Assembly: GCA_902805475.1 (NCBI GenBank)
Contig: CADCSX010000005.1
Span: 1,499,501-1,563,500, forward strand
Length of the DNA: 64,000 bases
DNA from: Entonaema liquescens
Lineage: Eukaryota; Ascomycota; Sordariomycetes; Xylariales; Xylariaceae
Reading direction: 5' to 3'
Below the pieces are notes generated by a model, which searched no databases, was not told where the DNA came from, and saw only the letters and a list, made by a program, of their open reading frames with translations. Shown one piece after another: positions 55,532 through 64,000 of the stretch (within the stretch, counting starts at the first letter, position 1; every line of letters begins with the position of its first letter). Both the position numbers and the translations under genes were made by a program.

Positions 55532-58053
55532 ATGGCTGAATTCCGTCACCCCGCTGTGGGTGCTGCCGCCGACCGCGAAGACGTCGATTCGCCCGCGCAA
55601 TCATACGAACCAGGACCTTTGAAGTGCTGTTGTGGTTCGGTGGAGTGTGTCTTTCTAAGACATAATTGTTCTGTCCTTGCTAGTGTCGAGAAGGATGTCC
55701 ACAATGCCGCCCGGATGGGCCAGGTACGTCTTCATTTACTTGATCATCGTCTGAATGTCTAGTGTGTCTAGATCTAAGCCACAAGAGCTCCTATAGCAGT
55801 CTAGTCAACTTCATCTGCAGCCCTCTTATACCCTATCACATCACATCACATCACATTCCATAGTCTGTTCACCCCCCCTGCTATCGGCTAGTATAGGCAA
55901 GACGCTACGAAGTGCCACCTCAGGAATGTGCCTTGGCGCCGTTGTGTAGTTTCGCTCGTATATTTGCAATTTGCGTTCCAGAACACTTATCATATTGTGG
56001 CAACTCCCTGCGCGAGTAGTTGGCGATGACGATCTCTCAGTCTCTAACATTTGCGCTGCAGGCCTTGCTCGCGCGTCACGAAGCTTACATGGCGGACGCA
56101 GAACGAGATCGCAATGAGCTCACTGCCCGGATCGAGCAGTTGGAAGTTGATAATAGGGAGCTGGAGGCCAAAAATGCGAGGACGATTGAGGATAACAGGA
56201 ACCTGCTCGACCAGCTGGAGGCGCTCAACAACACGGTTATCGATTCCGAAAGTCACATCAAGTCCCTCGAGGCCTCTGTGATTTCTTCGCAGCAGGCAGT
56301 TCGTAGGCTAGAGGGGGAGACGGCGCGCGCCGCAGCATTAGAGCGTCAGCTTATAGCCTTGGAGCAGGAGCAAGCCGAGCTACAGAGCCATCTAAGTCTA
56401 TCCCAGGAAGAAGCTAAGTCGGCAGTATCGAGATGGAAGCGAGCTGAGAGGGGTATCAGTGATTTGCAAGAACAGCTTGAGCGAATGGAGAGGGAAACAC
56501 AAGAAGAGAGAGAATACCACGTTGAGATGATAAGCAGGGTAGAAAGACAGCGTGAGATGGAAAAGGAGTTGAATACCGCCGCCGGCCGATTAAAAGGAGC
56601 AGCGGCAGCTAAATCATTGGATCGTGTCAGTGGAGGAGGAAGCAATGCCGTATCGCACTTCGTCCGCGATCTACTCCAAGATAATGCTAATCTTCAGTAC
56701 GGCATCGCCGAGTTGCGGGAGATGCTTATGAACTCCAATGACGAAATCCAGGCTTTGCGCGACCAGCTCATGTATCACCAACCATTAGGAGACGAGCTGG
56801 CCAATGCTGCATCTACGCTGAGTGCAGAGCTCGAGTCTGAAAAGGAGATGCATGAAAGAATGCCTCCTAAAACTCCACATGAACTACATATTCATCACCA
56901 TTTCCATTTACCGAAGTCAAAACAGGACACGAAAAAGCCGCGGAAGAAACGGCAAGGAATTACGCCTGGGATATTTACACCACCCGCAAACACAGTACCT
57001 AGCACCCCTCCAAGCGGCCTTGCACGGCCGCAGCTTGGTTCACATACGCAAAGGGATTCCCTCCTTTCCAATTGTTGGTCGACATGTTCGGACCAAAGGT
57101 CCGATTTTGCATTCTCATCGGTCCCGAGTTCGCCTCTATCAAATCGCAGAAGTTCGCTGTTCGACAACACGATAGACTCATTCCCTACTTCGCCCACAAC
57201 CAGTGTCGACCCATTGTCTCCTACATGGCATGCCACCCATCAGAAGCAGCTGTCGAACGTATCCTCGCGAAGTTTTCGATTTTCAACGACATCGGCCCTT
57301 GTACAACCATATCTGACCGATACGCACCCGATTATCGAAGAACCTGATGACGGGGATGATCCCCCGGATCTCACTTCGGCTACTGATGAATCTACGGTGG
57401 AAGATTCAAATTCCAGAGATCAAGATGTTGTGATCGATGAAGCCTCCGGAGTGGACGAGACGAATGAGAACCCGTTGCCATTAATCAGGTTACGTAGAGC
57501 TCTATCGCATGAGTCTATCATATCGCTTTCCGGCGGCCTCGATATCCATACATTAAAGTCTCGACCGAGTCAGCTCACAATCGGTCGGATAGGTTCGGCA
57601 TCTTCCGTGACGGCAAGTAGCGATGTTACAGCACGGCCTATGCTATCGCGCGATAGCGCTAAACGAAGCAGTGCGCTGCTCCGTGAAAGCTATGCCTTAT
57701 CGCCAGTCGGAAGTTTACAATCTATCTCGGATTCGTCCACGCTGGGTTTCGGGTCGTCAAAACTCGGTAAATGGGTTGGCTGGCGTCCATGGGGTGGCGG
57801 TGGCGGCGGAGGCGGAGGCGGAGGTGGAGGTGGAAGCGGTGGAGATAATAATTCAACTACGAGCAGTACATCCGCAAAGACTATAAAGCATAACAGTCAG
57901 AAACCAGCAGGTCGTCCTCCTGGTATCAACCAATCAGGCGCGATACCAGGGTTCTCGGAATACCTAGCTGCGGCTCAACGAAGAGTGCCGCCACCTAAGA
58001 TCCAGCCTGATGACGTGGATCGTGATGCGTTAAGAGAAGGGCTCGGAGGATAA
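55532..58053 (+). CDS. Coiled-coil protein with polyglycine tail region, function unknown
   Basis: Exon 1 55532-55723 (64 codons), a 338-nt intron (GTACGT...CGCTGCAG with a CTAAC branch site) and exon 2 56062-58053. About 728 residues. The N-terminus has a Cys cluster (LKCCCGSVECVFLRHNC) and then reads EKDVHNAARMGQ-ALLARHEAYMADAERDR across the junction. Coiled coil dominates about residues 70-330. A His-rich motif ELHIHHHFHLPKSK follows and then Ser/Thr/Pro-rich, SP-rich sequence (FPTSPTTSVDPLSPTW), as in cytoskeletal or cell-cycle proteins. A polyglycine run (57796-57842) lies near the C-terminus. The layout suggests a spindle-pole, septum or cortical protein, but I cannot name a family. The intron is long, so an unseen extra exon in 55724-56061 is possible. 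Confidence 0.78.
57796..57842 (+). repeat. GGN repeat encoding polyglycine
   Basis: A run of GGTGGCGGAGGC-type triplets encodes about 15 consecutive Gly residues within the C-terminal part of the coiled-coil protein, a slippage-prone tract. Confidence 0.85.
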
Positions 58054-59507
58054 CGATATTGGCGTATGCTCCGAGCCCAAAACGACTTTTTCCCAATCTG
58101 GAGCCCAATATCTAGGATACACTACTCCTATTGATCACGTTGGCCCTTTCGCGTGTATTATACCTCAATGTCTCGAAGCGTCGGCTTTTAGTACCCATTG
58201 TTTGGTACTGTAACCTGAACTGTGTGCATATGCACATACTTGAAGTTGGGTCTTTGGATCGCATACGCTATACAGCTACTTTTCTTTTGCTATTTCCGTT
58301 TTGCAGACTCAACCTCGCAGGTAGAATACAGGGGGGGTTGTTTGGTTATTGAACACATTCAGGCATAGAGAAGACCGCAGAGCCGAAAGAAGAAGAAACA
58401 AACGCATAGGACGGATCGGATAGCATTGGACATAAATGATACCCCTGAGGACAGCCAGTCAGTCGCTTGCCGGCTCTCATCGTTATTTTCTTTTGTCTGT
58501 CCCATATTATTAGATAATGTAATGTTTTCTTTTGGCCGCAAATACCACAACATTTGTCTGCGCTGTATTGTTGTATATTCCTTGTTGAGGAAGCTAGACG
58601 GGAGGGTTGACTAGGTGGATGTATAACCTAGGTTAGTTAGACGAGTAGCTGGATAGGACGTTCCGCCATATAGGAACTGTGAGATAGAAAGAGAAATAAC
58701 AAGAAATAGCATATGCTTACTGAGTCTACTTGTCCGACATATATAGGTATAAAAACCTCGTTATTATTTTCTTCCCCTAGTTTGCGAAATAGGCGAATCG
58801 TAGTGGTAGACAAGACAAGATCTTGGATATCTTAATATAACTAACGCATATGCAATTCGCCATGGTTCCATCCATTTAACCAGGTGGCCACACGTCCAGC
58901 AGAATTAGCAGGTCCCTACAAGTATAGGGTATTATAACAATCTCTAGATCAAATGAATTATATTCACATCCCACTCTTTTGAGAAGAAAGTAGAGGGCCG
59001 CGCAGGAATTTTAATCTGTCAAAAATCATCCTTTTTGTATTCCTCAAGACCCGTTAAAGACAAAACAAGACACGATGTACAAGTACGGCTAAATATGTAA
59101 AGGTACAATACCTCGATCCCAAGCCATCGTGTTTAGCAGTCTTCTCGTGTGTGTGCCTAACCTCGTACAGTATTATAAAGGGGCATATATATGTTGGATA
59201 GGTTAGGTACCTAATGTATGCATACCCTTCCCCTGTGTGAGATGGGGCACAAACTCCCTCCGCCTAGTCTAATAACTACATAGAAACAACCAGATTACAA
59301 GCTATAGGATAGGATAGTTAGGCAAACAAAAAGATAACGATAAACTCCTCTATCCGCCCTTCGCCACGCTTATCCCGCGTTTAGTATGCCCGTAGGGCTT
59401 ATAGTAGATAAACGGCCCTCGTAGGCTCGAAAGGGAAAGGGGGATCGTTTAGTCACTGTTAATTCGTTAGCTACTAAGCAAGGCACAATAGGGATGGACG
59501 GCACGTA
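58054..59507. other. Intergenic gap between convergent genes
   Basis: 1.45 kb holding the 3' flanks of the coiled-coil gene and the phospholipase D gene. AT-rich, no supported gene. Confidence 0.5.
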
Positions 59508-62500
59508 CTATATTTCCTTGGGCGCCAACAGGTCAGCCTGGTACAGCCAGTGATTATCCTTCTCCTCAGCCTCGAGCCAATCGTAGGGGAACTGCACCAG
59601 CGTCCCCTGGACCATCCTGCACAGCTCTTCAGCTTCATCGCGGCTGAGGAGCTCGTACGGAAAGACCGGTCCGCGTCGGCTACCCTTAGTAGTGGCTCGT
59701 CGGCGGCGCCTCGTTGAATTGTGATTGTAGGGGTTGGCGGTGCTACCAGATTCCGGTGCTGATTTCTCAGCTGACGAGAATGTTGCGCGTCGATCTCGCT
59801 TCTCACCCTGGGGGTCGAGATATGTAGAATCGGCCTGGCCCTCGTAGGCCGGGAACGGGGTATCCCCAGCAGGTTGTACTAGCGAAGATGTTTCTACGGA
59901 ATTCTTGGTACGAACCCTCTCCGCATCCAGGCCAATATCGGGCCTTTCTTTTTCAGGAGAATGGTTACCCTCAGAAATCGGTGTCTTTTCGTTCAAGGCA
60001 CCTGTGTTATCATCGGAGACTACAAACCTAGGATTGGTTTCATTATGTTGGTCAGGATGGATTTTCTCGGAGATACCAGGAGCTCCCTGTGCCGCGGCTG
60101 GTGCCGCGATACCTGCTGCTGCTCCACCGATATGGTTCATCTGACTTGTTTCGGACTCATCATTTCTCGAGCCTGCCATGCTCTGCTTAAATCGCTGCGC
60201 ATAGTCTTCAAATTCGTTGTATTCCTTCCACGTGGTCACGTCATTATCCGGCATACACCGGAAAACCCGCCGGTATAGTTTCGTATTATTCGACGCAACT
60301 CTCATCCAAATATCATCCCAGAATGCAGAGTTGACAGGATCACGCATGCAGTCTTTGTCGATTCTAGCTTGTACGATATCCGCAACTAGAGGGTTCAGTG
60401 GTTCGTTCGTAGGCTTTCCCGAATCGTCTAGCCGCACCGGAGGACCGCCTATATCGGTGTCGTCCATGACTGGCAACGCCGGAAGCTGTACAGGATGCGG
60501 TAGCTGAGAACTCGCTGAGGGGTCGGGATGGGCCGGGGGCAGTTCGTCGTTTCCTTTATTAAGGTTACGCTGTGATGAATCCTTAGAAGACGCTTCTGGG
60601 TGTAGCCTGCCAGTCTTCGCGTCTGTCTTATGACTTTTAGAGTGACTCTTCCTATAAGGAAGGACCTCGTGCCCGTTCAAGACAACCGAGTCGCTCCCAC
60701 GGTCAACTCCTTTAGCTTGCGCTGCCTTCCAATTATCTGGACCGTATCCCTCAACATCCTTCGTATGCTTTTCATTCCCATGTACTCGTGGATCACGTTC
60801 TGGTGATCTATTCGTAGAACTAGATGATGTAGACGACGCCGAAGAGTCGGACACGTAGCTGGGACCTTCTTCCGCGGCAACATCATGATTGAAACTTTGC
60901 GTACGGTGGAAAGTGCTTGGTCCTGCAGCCTCTGAACTCTCTGCGGGCGGACTTTCATCGTCATCTCCATATAACTGGTTCATCTCAGCTTCGAAGCGAG
61001 CTTCAGCGCTGATCTCTGCTTGCCTCTCTTCTTCCGTTATTTCATCTACGTCCAGCCCAAGATGCTCTCTCATCAATCGCATACGAAGAGTATGGGCAAA
61101 TCGACCAACTCGGTAAGTCTCGCCTGCCATTGTTGACCACATCATATCAGTATCTCGAACAATAGCAGCGACTTCCGAGTCTCGGTTGCCCAGCATTGAT
61201 CGCTCGTTGATGTTGGCCGACCCAATTAGTGCAACACGATCATCAACGATGATGGTCTTTGCGTGGATATAAAGCTGCTCCGTCACGATCTGATTGTGAG
61301 GGCCGATCTTGCCCCATTGCCTTAGACTAAAGAATGAGATATAATCTTCTGGCTCGATACCCACTGCCTGTAACCGTCCAAAAATCGAGTGCGGGCCTCG
61401 ACATATGCTTCGATACTGGAACTGCATGATCAAACGAACGCTACTGCCCTCCGCTTGGTCGACTGTGTTCTGGAAACCAGGCATAAGGGGGATTAGGATG
61501 CAACAACGCCACTCCTCGTCTTTCTCATGGGCCCTAATAATGCGCTCGACTAGAGCATCCCCGATACGGTTGACCACCCTAGTATTCATGGTCTCGGTAC
61601 TCGTAATAAAAAACTGATTCTCCATGTAGACAAAATGCTCAGATTCTTCAATGAGCTTTACATATGCCGACTGGATACTGTGTTCCCTGATGTCTTTCGG
61701 ATAGCCCAGGGACCAATCACCTGCCGAACGCAGGATCTGGACTTCGCACGTTCCAGACAATCCAAGAGCCTCCAGATCTACCGGATTGGCATCGGGCGGA
61801 GGAAGTAGGAAGGGGGTAGGTCGGGTCGGTTTACGCTCACGCCGTAGGTAATTCCATCGCTGTACAAAATGACGGGTAAGATCACGCGCCGGTTGCCCAA
61901 CAACTTGCATCGCAATATCATGCCAGGGCATCCTTGGTACCTTGCTCCTATCGTACATCTCTTCGTAAGGCTCGTTCAGTTTGAAGAAGTCCAAGACACG
62001 GGGGTTTGAATAATCCTTTCCGGGGAAAAGCTGGCAGTGTTCTGCATCTCGAGGGCTGTTACCGTCTGGCTCCATGCCTGTCGGTCGGTCATCCGTAATT
62101 GGGTGCTGTGGGTTGTCCCAACGACCGAAGCAAAGATCAATTCCACCAAGAAAGGCCACATCATGATCCACGATGCAAACTTTCTCATGGTGGGCGTAAA
62201 AGAATTGGTTCTTTTTCAGTTGGTTTGGTGATCTCAGAACTAGGATATTGTCGTGAAGGTTAAGGAGGGAAAACTTCGTGTACTCTGAGTCTATAGGTAT
62301 AGCTTGCTCCACGTTTCTGTAAATGATGATAAATACCTTGACACCTTCTCTGGCTTTCCTCTGGAGCAACCGATCTAAACGCCACTTCTGGCTGATGCAC
62401 GCTGGCCGCCGCATGTATAGCTCAGGACTCAACCACCAATCATGAATATAGATGACGTCTTGGGCCATGCTTATAGCACGGGAAACATTCCACATATAGT

Positions 62501-64000
62501 CACGCCCGTCAACTAGCCATTGAGCAAATGCTGCCTTTCGTACAGGTGCGAAGCTGTCGAATCTATGGTGCTCATGCCATTGAGTCTGCTTCAGCATATC
62601 AACTACAGATTCTTCGAATTGACGAAGAACTGTCTGATTACGAGAGAATAACTTGATCTTTCGGTCTGCAGAATACAGCTTTAGCGTGTGATGTTTCCCG
62701 TGAGTTTCTTCATCGGTGAGATGATTATCATCCTCTCTTCTTTCTTTCTCAACTTTCAATTTTGCTCCGAACCGCTTCAGCTTGTTCTTTTTAGATACAA
62801 CTCGGAAAAGCGGATCGACAAGATAAACATCGTAGATGTTCATAGTTGCTGGCGATTCGACGACGGCGATGTAATTTTGGCGAACTAGAAACCATTTACG
62901 AGAGTGCCGTGCTATGACCTTTTGAGGGTTGATCACTCGTCGAAAATCGATGCCTTTCGTAGATTGTATATGCAAGTAGCATTCCTTTCCGTGGAAACTG
63001 CCTTCCGCTGCTAGTCGTACACCGAGAGCAGAAAGCTCTAAGAATTTGCAGAGGCGATTGCTGTCGGCACGGAACATCAGCCAATGAACCATCTCTTGCA
63101 GGTATTTTTCCAAGGTCTTTCTCTGTCTCTCGATATACTTCTTCTTCAGCGCTGTCGAGTTATAAGCACCGGCAAGTGACGTTTCTCCATTATCGCCAAG
63201 ACCCGAAGATTGCCGGCGTGGTAAGAATGTGTTGATGCGTGATCTCTTCCTGGACTGATTTGCCCGCCTATCATTATCACTAGCTGTGTTTTCAGCGGCA
63301 GTTCCTTCACCCGCAGTACCTTCGGCAACTGTATCATCAGCTCTAGTCCCCGGTGGCTTTTCCTCGTCGTCGGACTCCTCGAGGTTTTGGTAAGTCCGGA
63401 GATAGGGGAAAGCCTTTCTGGGAAATCGAGGTTGCTTAGGGCGATTCCTTTGGTTCGTTGTAGTCTGAAGCGTGATATCGTTTTTCAAAGACAACCTGTA
63501 TTTCCAATGAATATTCCAGATTTCTCTAACGCTACGGGTAACAGTCCATCTCATTCGGCTAAGTCCGCTACCATATTCCAGGGCAATTGTAAAGATAGTG
63601 TGTCTCTCACTGGTACTATCTTCCGGACGACTGTCAATAACCCGTAGATTGAGCTGCTCAAGAAGGACAGGTATACGCTTGTTCCCGTGCTCATCTCTCT
63701 GCAACATGCTGGCAAGAATGACAACAGCCGGTGTTACCGCTCGTAGCTCAGCCATGAGTTCGGCAGATTTGTAAAAATCGAACTGGTCTGTCCTTCTTTT
63801 ACCTAACATTCTTAATGTATGCTTCACCTGCCTCCATCTCTGGGCACCAAAAGTTGCGGCTCGATCCGCGCCCAAGAATGGTCGTTTCGGTGTTGCTAGC
63901 CATTCGCCATCGGATGCTCCTCCGCCTGCTCCAAACATCTCAGAAATGCGGCGGCGGTGGCCAGGTGTACGGGGTTGAGCAAGTTCAGTGTCGTCAGCAC
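59508..64000 (-). CDS. Phospholipase D (PX/PH-type, Spo14-like), N-terminus outside window
   Basis: Open without intron from the right window edge to the stop at 59508, about 1,496 residues visible. The frame continues upstream of the Met at 63938 (PRTPGHRRRISE), so that Met is not the start. In order, counting from 63938: a PX-like segment (about residues 110-300, with Arg/Lys-rich patches), a PH domain (about 310-470, FHGKECYLHIQS ... KWFLVRQNYIAVVESP), HKD motif 1 HHEKVCIVDHDVAFLGGID (about 583) and HKD motif 2 HAKTIIVDDRVALIGSANIN (about 892). The tail is long, disordered and Ser/Pro-rich, then ends in a conserved segment (LCRMVQGTLVQFPYDWLEAE). The enzyme hydrolyses phosphatidylcholine to phosphatidic acid at membranes, with roles in vesicle traffic and sporulation in yeasts. 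Confidence 0.95.
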   Translation of the reverse strand, partial: ADDTELAQPRTPGHRRRISEMFGAGGGASDGEWLATPKRPFLGADRAATFGAQRWRQVKHTLRMLGKRRTDQFDFYKSAELMAELRAVTPAVVILASMLQRDEHGNKRIPVLLEQLNLRVIDSRPEDSTSERHTIFTIALEYGSGLSRMRWTVTRSVREIWNIHWKYRLSLKNDITLQTTTNQRNRPKQPRFPRKAFPYLRTYQNLEESDDEEKPPGTRADDTVAEGTAGEGTAAENTASDNDRRANQSRKRSRINTFLPRRQSSGLGDNGETSLAGAYNSTALKKKYIERQRKTLEKYLQEMVHWLMFRADSNRLCKFLELSALGVRLAAEGSFHGKECYLHIQSTKGIDFRRVINPQKVIARHSRKWFLVRQNYIAVVESPATMNIYDVYLVDPLFRVVSKKNKLKRFGAKLKVEKERREDDNHLTDEETHGKHHTLKLYSADRKIKLFSRNQTVLRQFEESVVDMLKQTQWHEHHRFDSFAPVRKAAFAQWLVDGRDYMWNVSRAISMAQDVIYIHDWWLSPELYMRRPACISQKWRLDRLLQRKAREGVKVFIIIYRNVEQAIPIDSEYTKFSLLNLHDNILVLRSPNQLKKNQFFYAHHEKVCIVDHDVAFLGGIDLCFGRWDNPQHPITDDRPTGMEPDGNSPRDAEHCQLFPGKDYSNPRVLDFFKLNEPYEEMYDRSKVPRMPWHDIAMQVVGQPARDLTRHFVQRWNYLRRERKPTRPTPFLLPPPDANPVDLEALGLSGTCEVQILRSAGDWSLGYPKDIREHSIQSAYVKLIEESEHFVYMENQFFITSTETMNTRVVNRIGDALVERIIRAHEKDEEWRCCILIPLMPGFQNTVDQAEGSSVRLIMQFQYRSICRGPHSIFGRLQAVGIEPEDYISFFSLRQWGKIGPHNQIVTEQLYIHAKTIIVDDRVALIGSANINERSMLGNRDSEVAAIVRDTDMMWSTMAGETYRVGRFAHTLRMRLMREHLGLDVDEITEEERQAEISAEARFEAEMNQLYGDDDESPPAESSEAAGPSTFHRTQSFNHDVAAEEGPSYVSDSSASSTSSSSTNRSPERDPRVHGNEKHTKDVEGYGPDNWKAAQAKGVDRGSDSVVLNGHEVLPYRKSHSKSHKTDAKTGRLHPEASSKDSSQRNLNKGNDELPPAHPDPSASSQLPHPVQLPALPVMDDTDIGGPPVRLDDSGKPTNEPLNPLVADIVQARIDKDCMRDPVNSAFWDDIWMRVASNNTKLYRRVFRCMPDNDVTTWKEYNEFEDYAQRFKQSMAGSRNDESETSQMNHIGGAAAGIAAPAAAQGAPGISEKIHPDQHNETNPRFVVSDDNTGALNEKTPISEGNHSPEKERPDIGLDAERVRTKNSVETSSLVQPAGDTPFPAYEGQADSTYLDPQGEKRDRRATFSSAEKSAPESGSTANPYNHNSTRRRRRATTKGSRRGPVFPYELLSRDEAEELCRMVQGTLVQFPYDWLEAEEKDNHWLYQADLLAPKEI

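Noticed and set aside
55171..55622. Four overlapping frames on both strands before the last coiled-coil gene
   Set aside because: Pyrimidine-rich leader and antisense shadows; no domain, and the spliced gene starts at 55532.

Overview
The window looks like nuclear DNA of a filamentous ascomycete (Pezizomycotina, probably Sordariomycetes; a Xylariales-like genome is a guess). Genes carry short introns (about 49-90 nt) with GTRNGT donors, CTRAY branch sites and YAG acceptors. Two Zn2Cys6 transcription factors, an NRPS-like reductase, a quinate-repressor-type protein and a fungal STAND NTPase all point to this group. Coding density is moderate. Long AT-richer intergenic stretches are full of short palindromes such as TACCTAGGTA. 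I assembled most spliced models by hand from reading frames, splice signals and protein-family continuity.

Layout. 1-2279 (-): 3'-truncated (by the window edge) Zn2Cys6 transcription factor. 2.4-6.9 kb: gene-poor. 6937-9198 (-): quinate-repressor-type AROM-derived protein. 11205-12851 (+): secreted GH43 glycosidase. 13098-13580 (-): small membrane protein. 14800-17957 (+): polyQ / SIR2-like / NACHT-type STAND protein without sensor repeats, interrupted by a ~330-bp insertion. 18195-18276 (-): tRNA-Ser(CGA)-like element. 19144-21324 (+): coiled-coil protein. 21697-24960 (-): NRPS-like A-T-R enzyme carrying a frameshift at the carrier domain. 27667-28236 (-): MARVEL protein. 30326-31202 (+): mitochondrial DUF1279 protein. 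33310-33882 (+): acidic low-complexity hypothetical. 34541-36811 (+): PNGase A-type amidase. 37591-38463 (-): secreted SGNH hydrolase. 40802-41654 (-): GNAT acetyltransferase. 42517-43357 (-): COQ7. 44100-46406 (+): RTF1, with a frameshift. 47314-48776 (+): Old Yellow Enzyme. 49426-51636 (+): six-exon Zn2Cys6 transcription factor. 52354-54190 (+): Rieske plus AIF-like oxidoreductase. 55532-58053 (+): coiled-coil protein. 59508->64000 (-): phospholipase D, 5' end outside the window.

How the genes fit together. Most are unlinked housekeeping or accessory genes. There is no clear biosynthetic cluster: the NRPS-like gene has no recognisable tailoring enzymes or transporter next to it. The quinate repressor has no quinate-catabolic genes beside it.

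The most interesting locus is the SIR2-NACHT gene. Its architecture recalls bacterial SIR2-STAND antiphage proteins and fungal NLR-like self/non-self receptors. It keeps candidate catalytic Asn/His and Walker A/B motifs, yet ends straight after the NTPase module. Single-base frameshifts in NRPS-like and RTF1 genes both sit at or near homopolymers, so either base-calling errors or true pseudogenisation must be considered.
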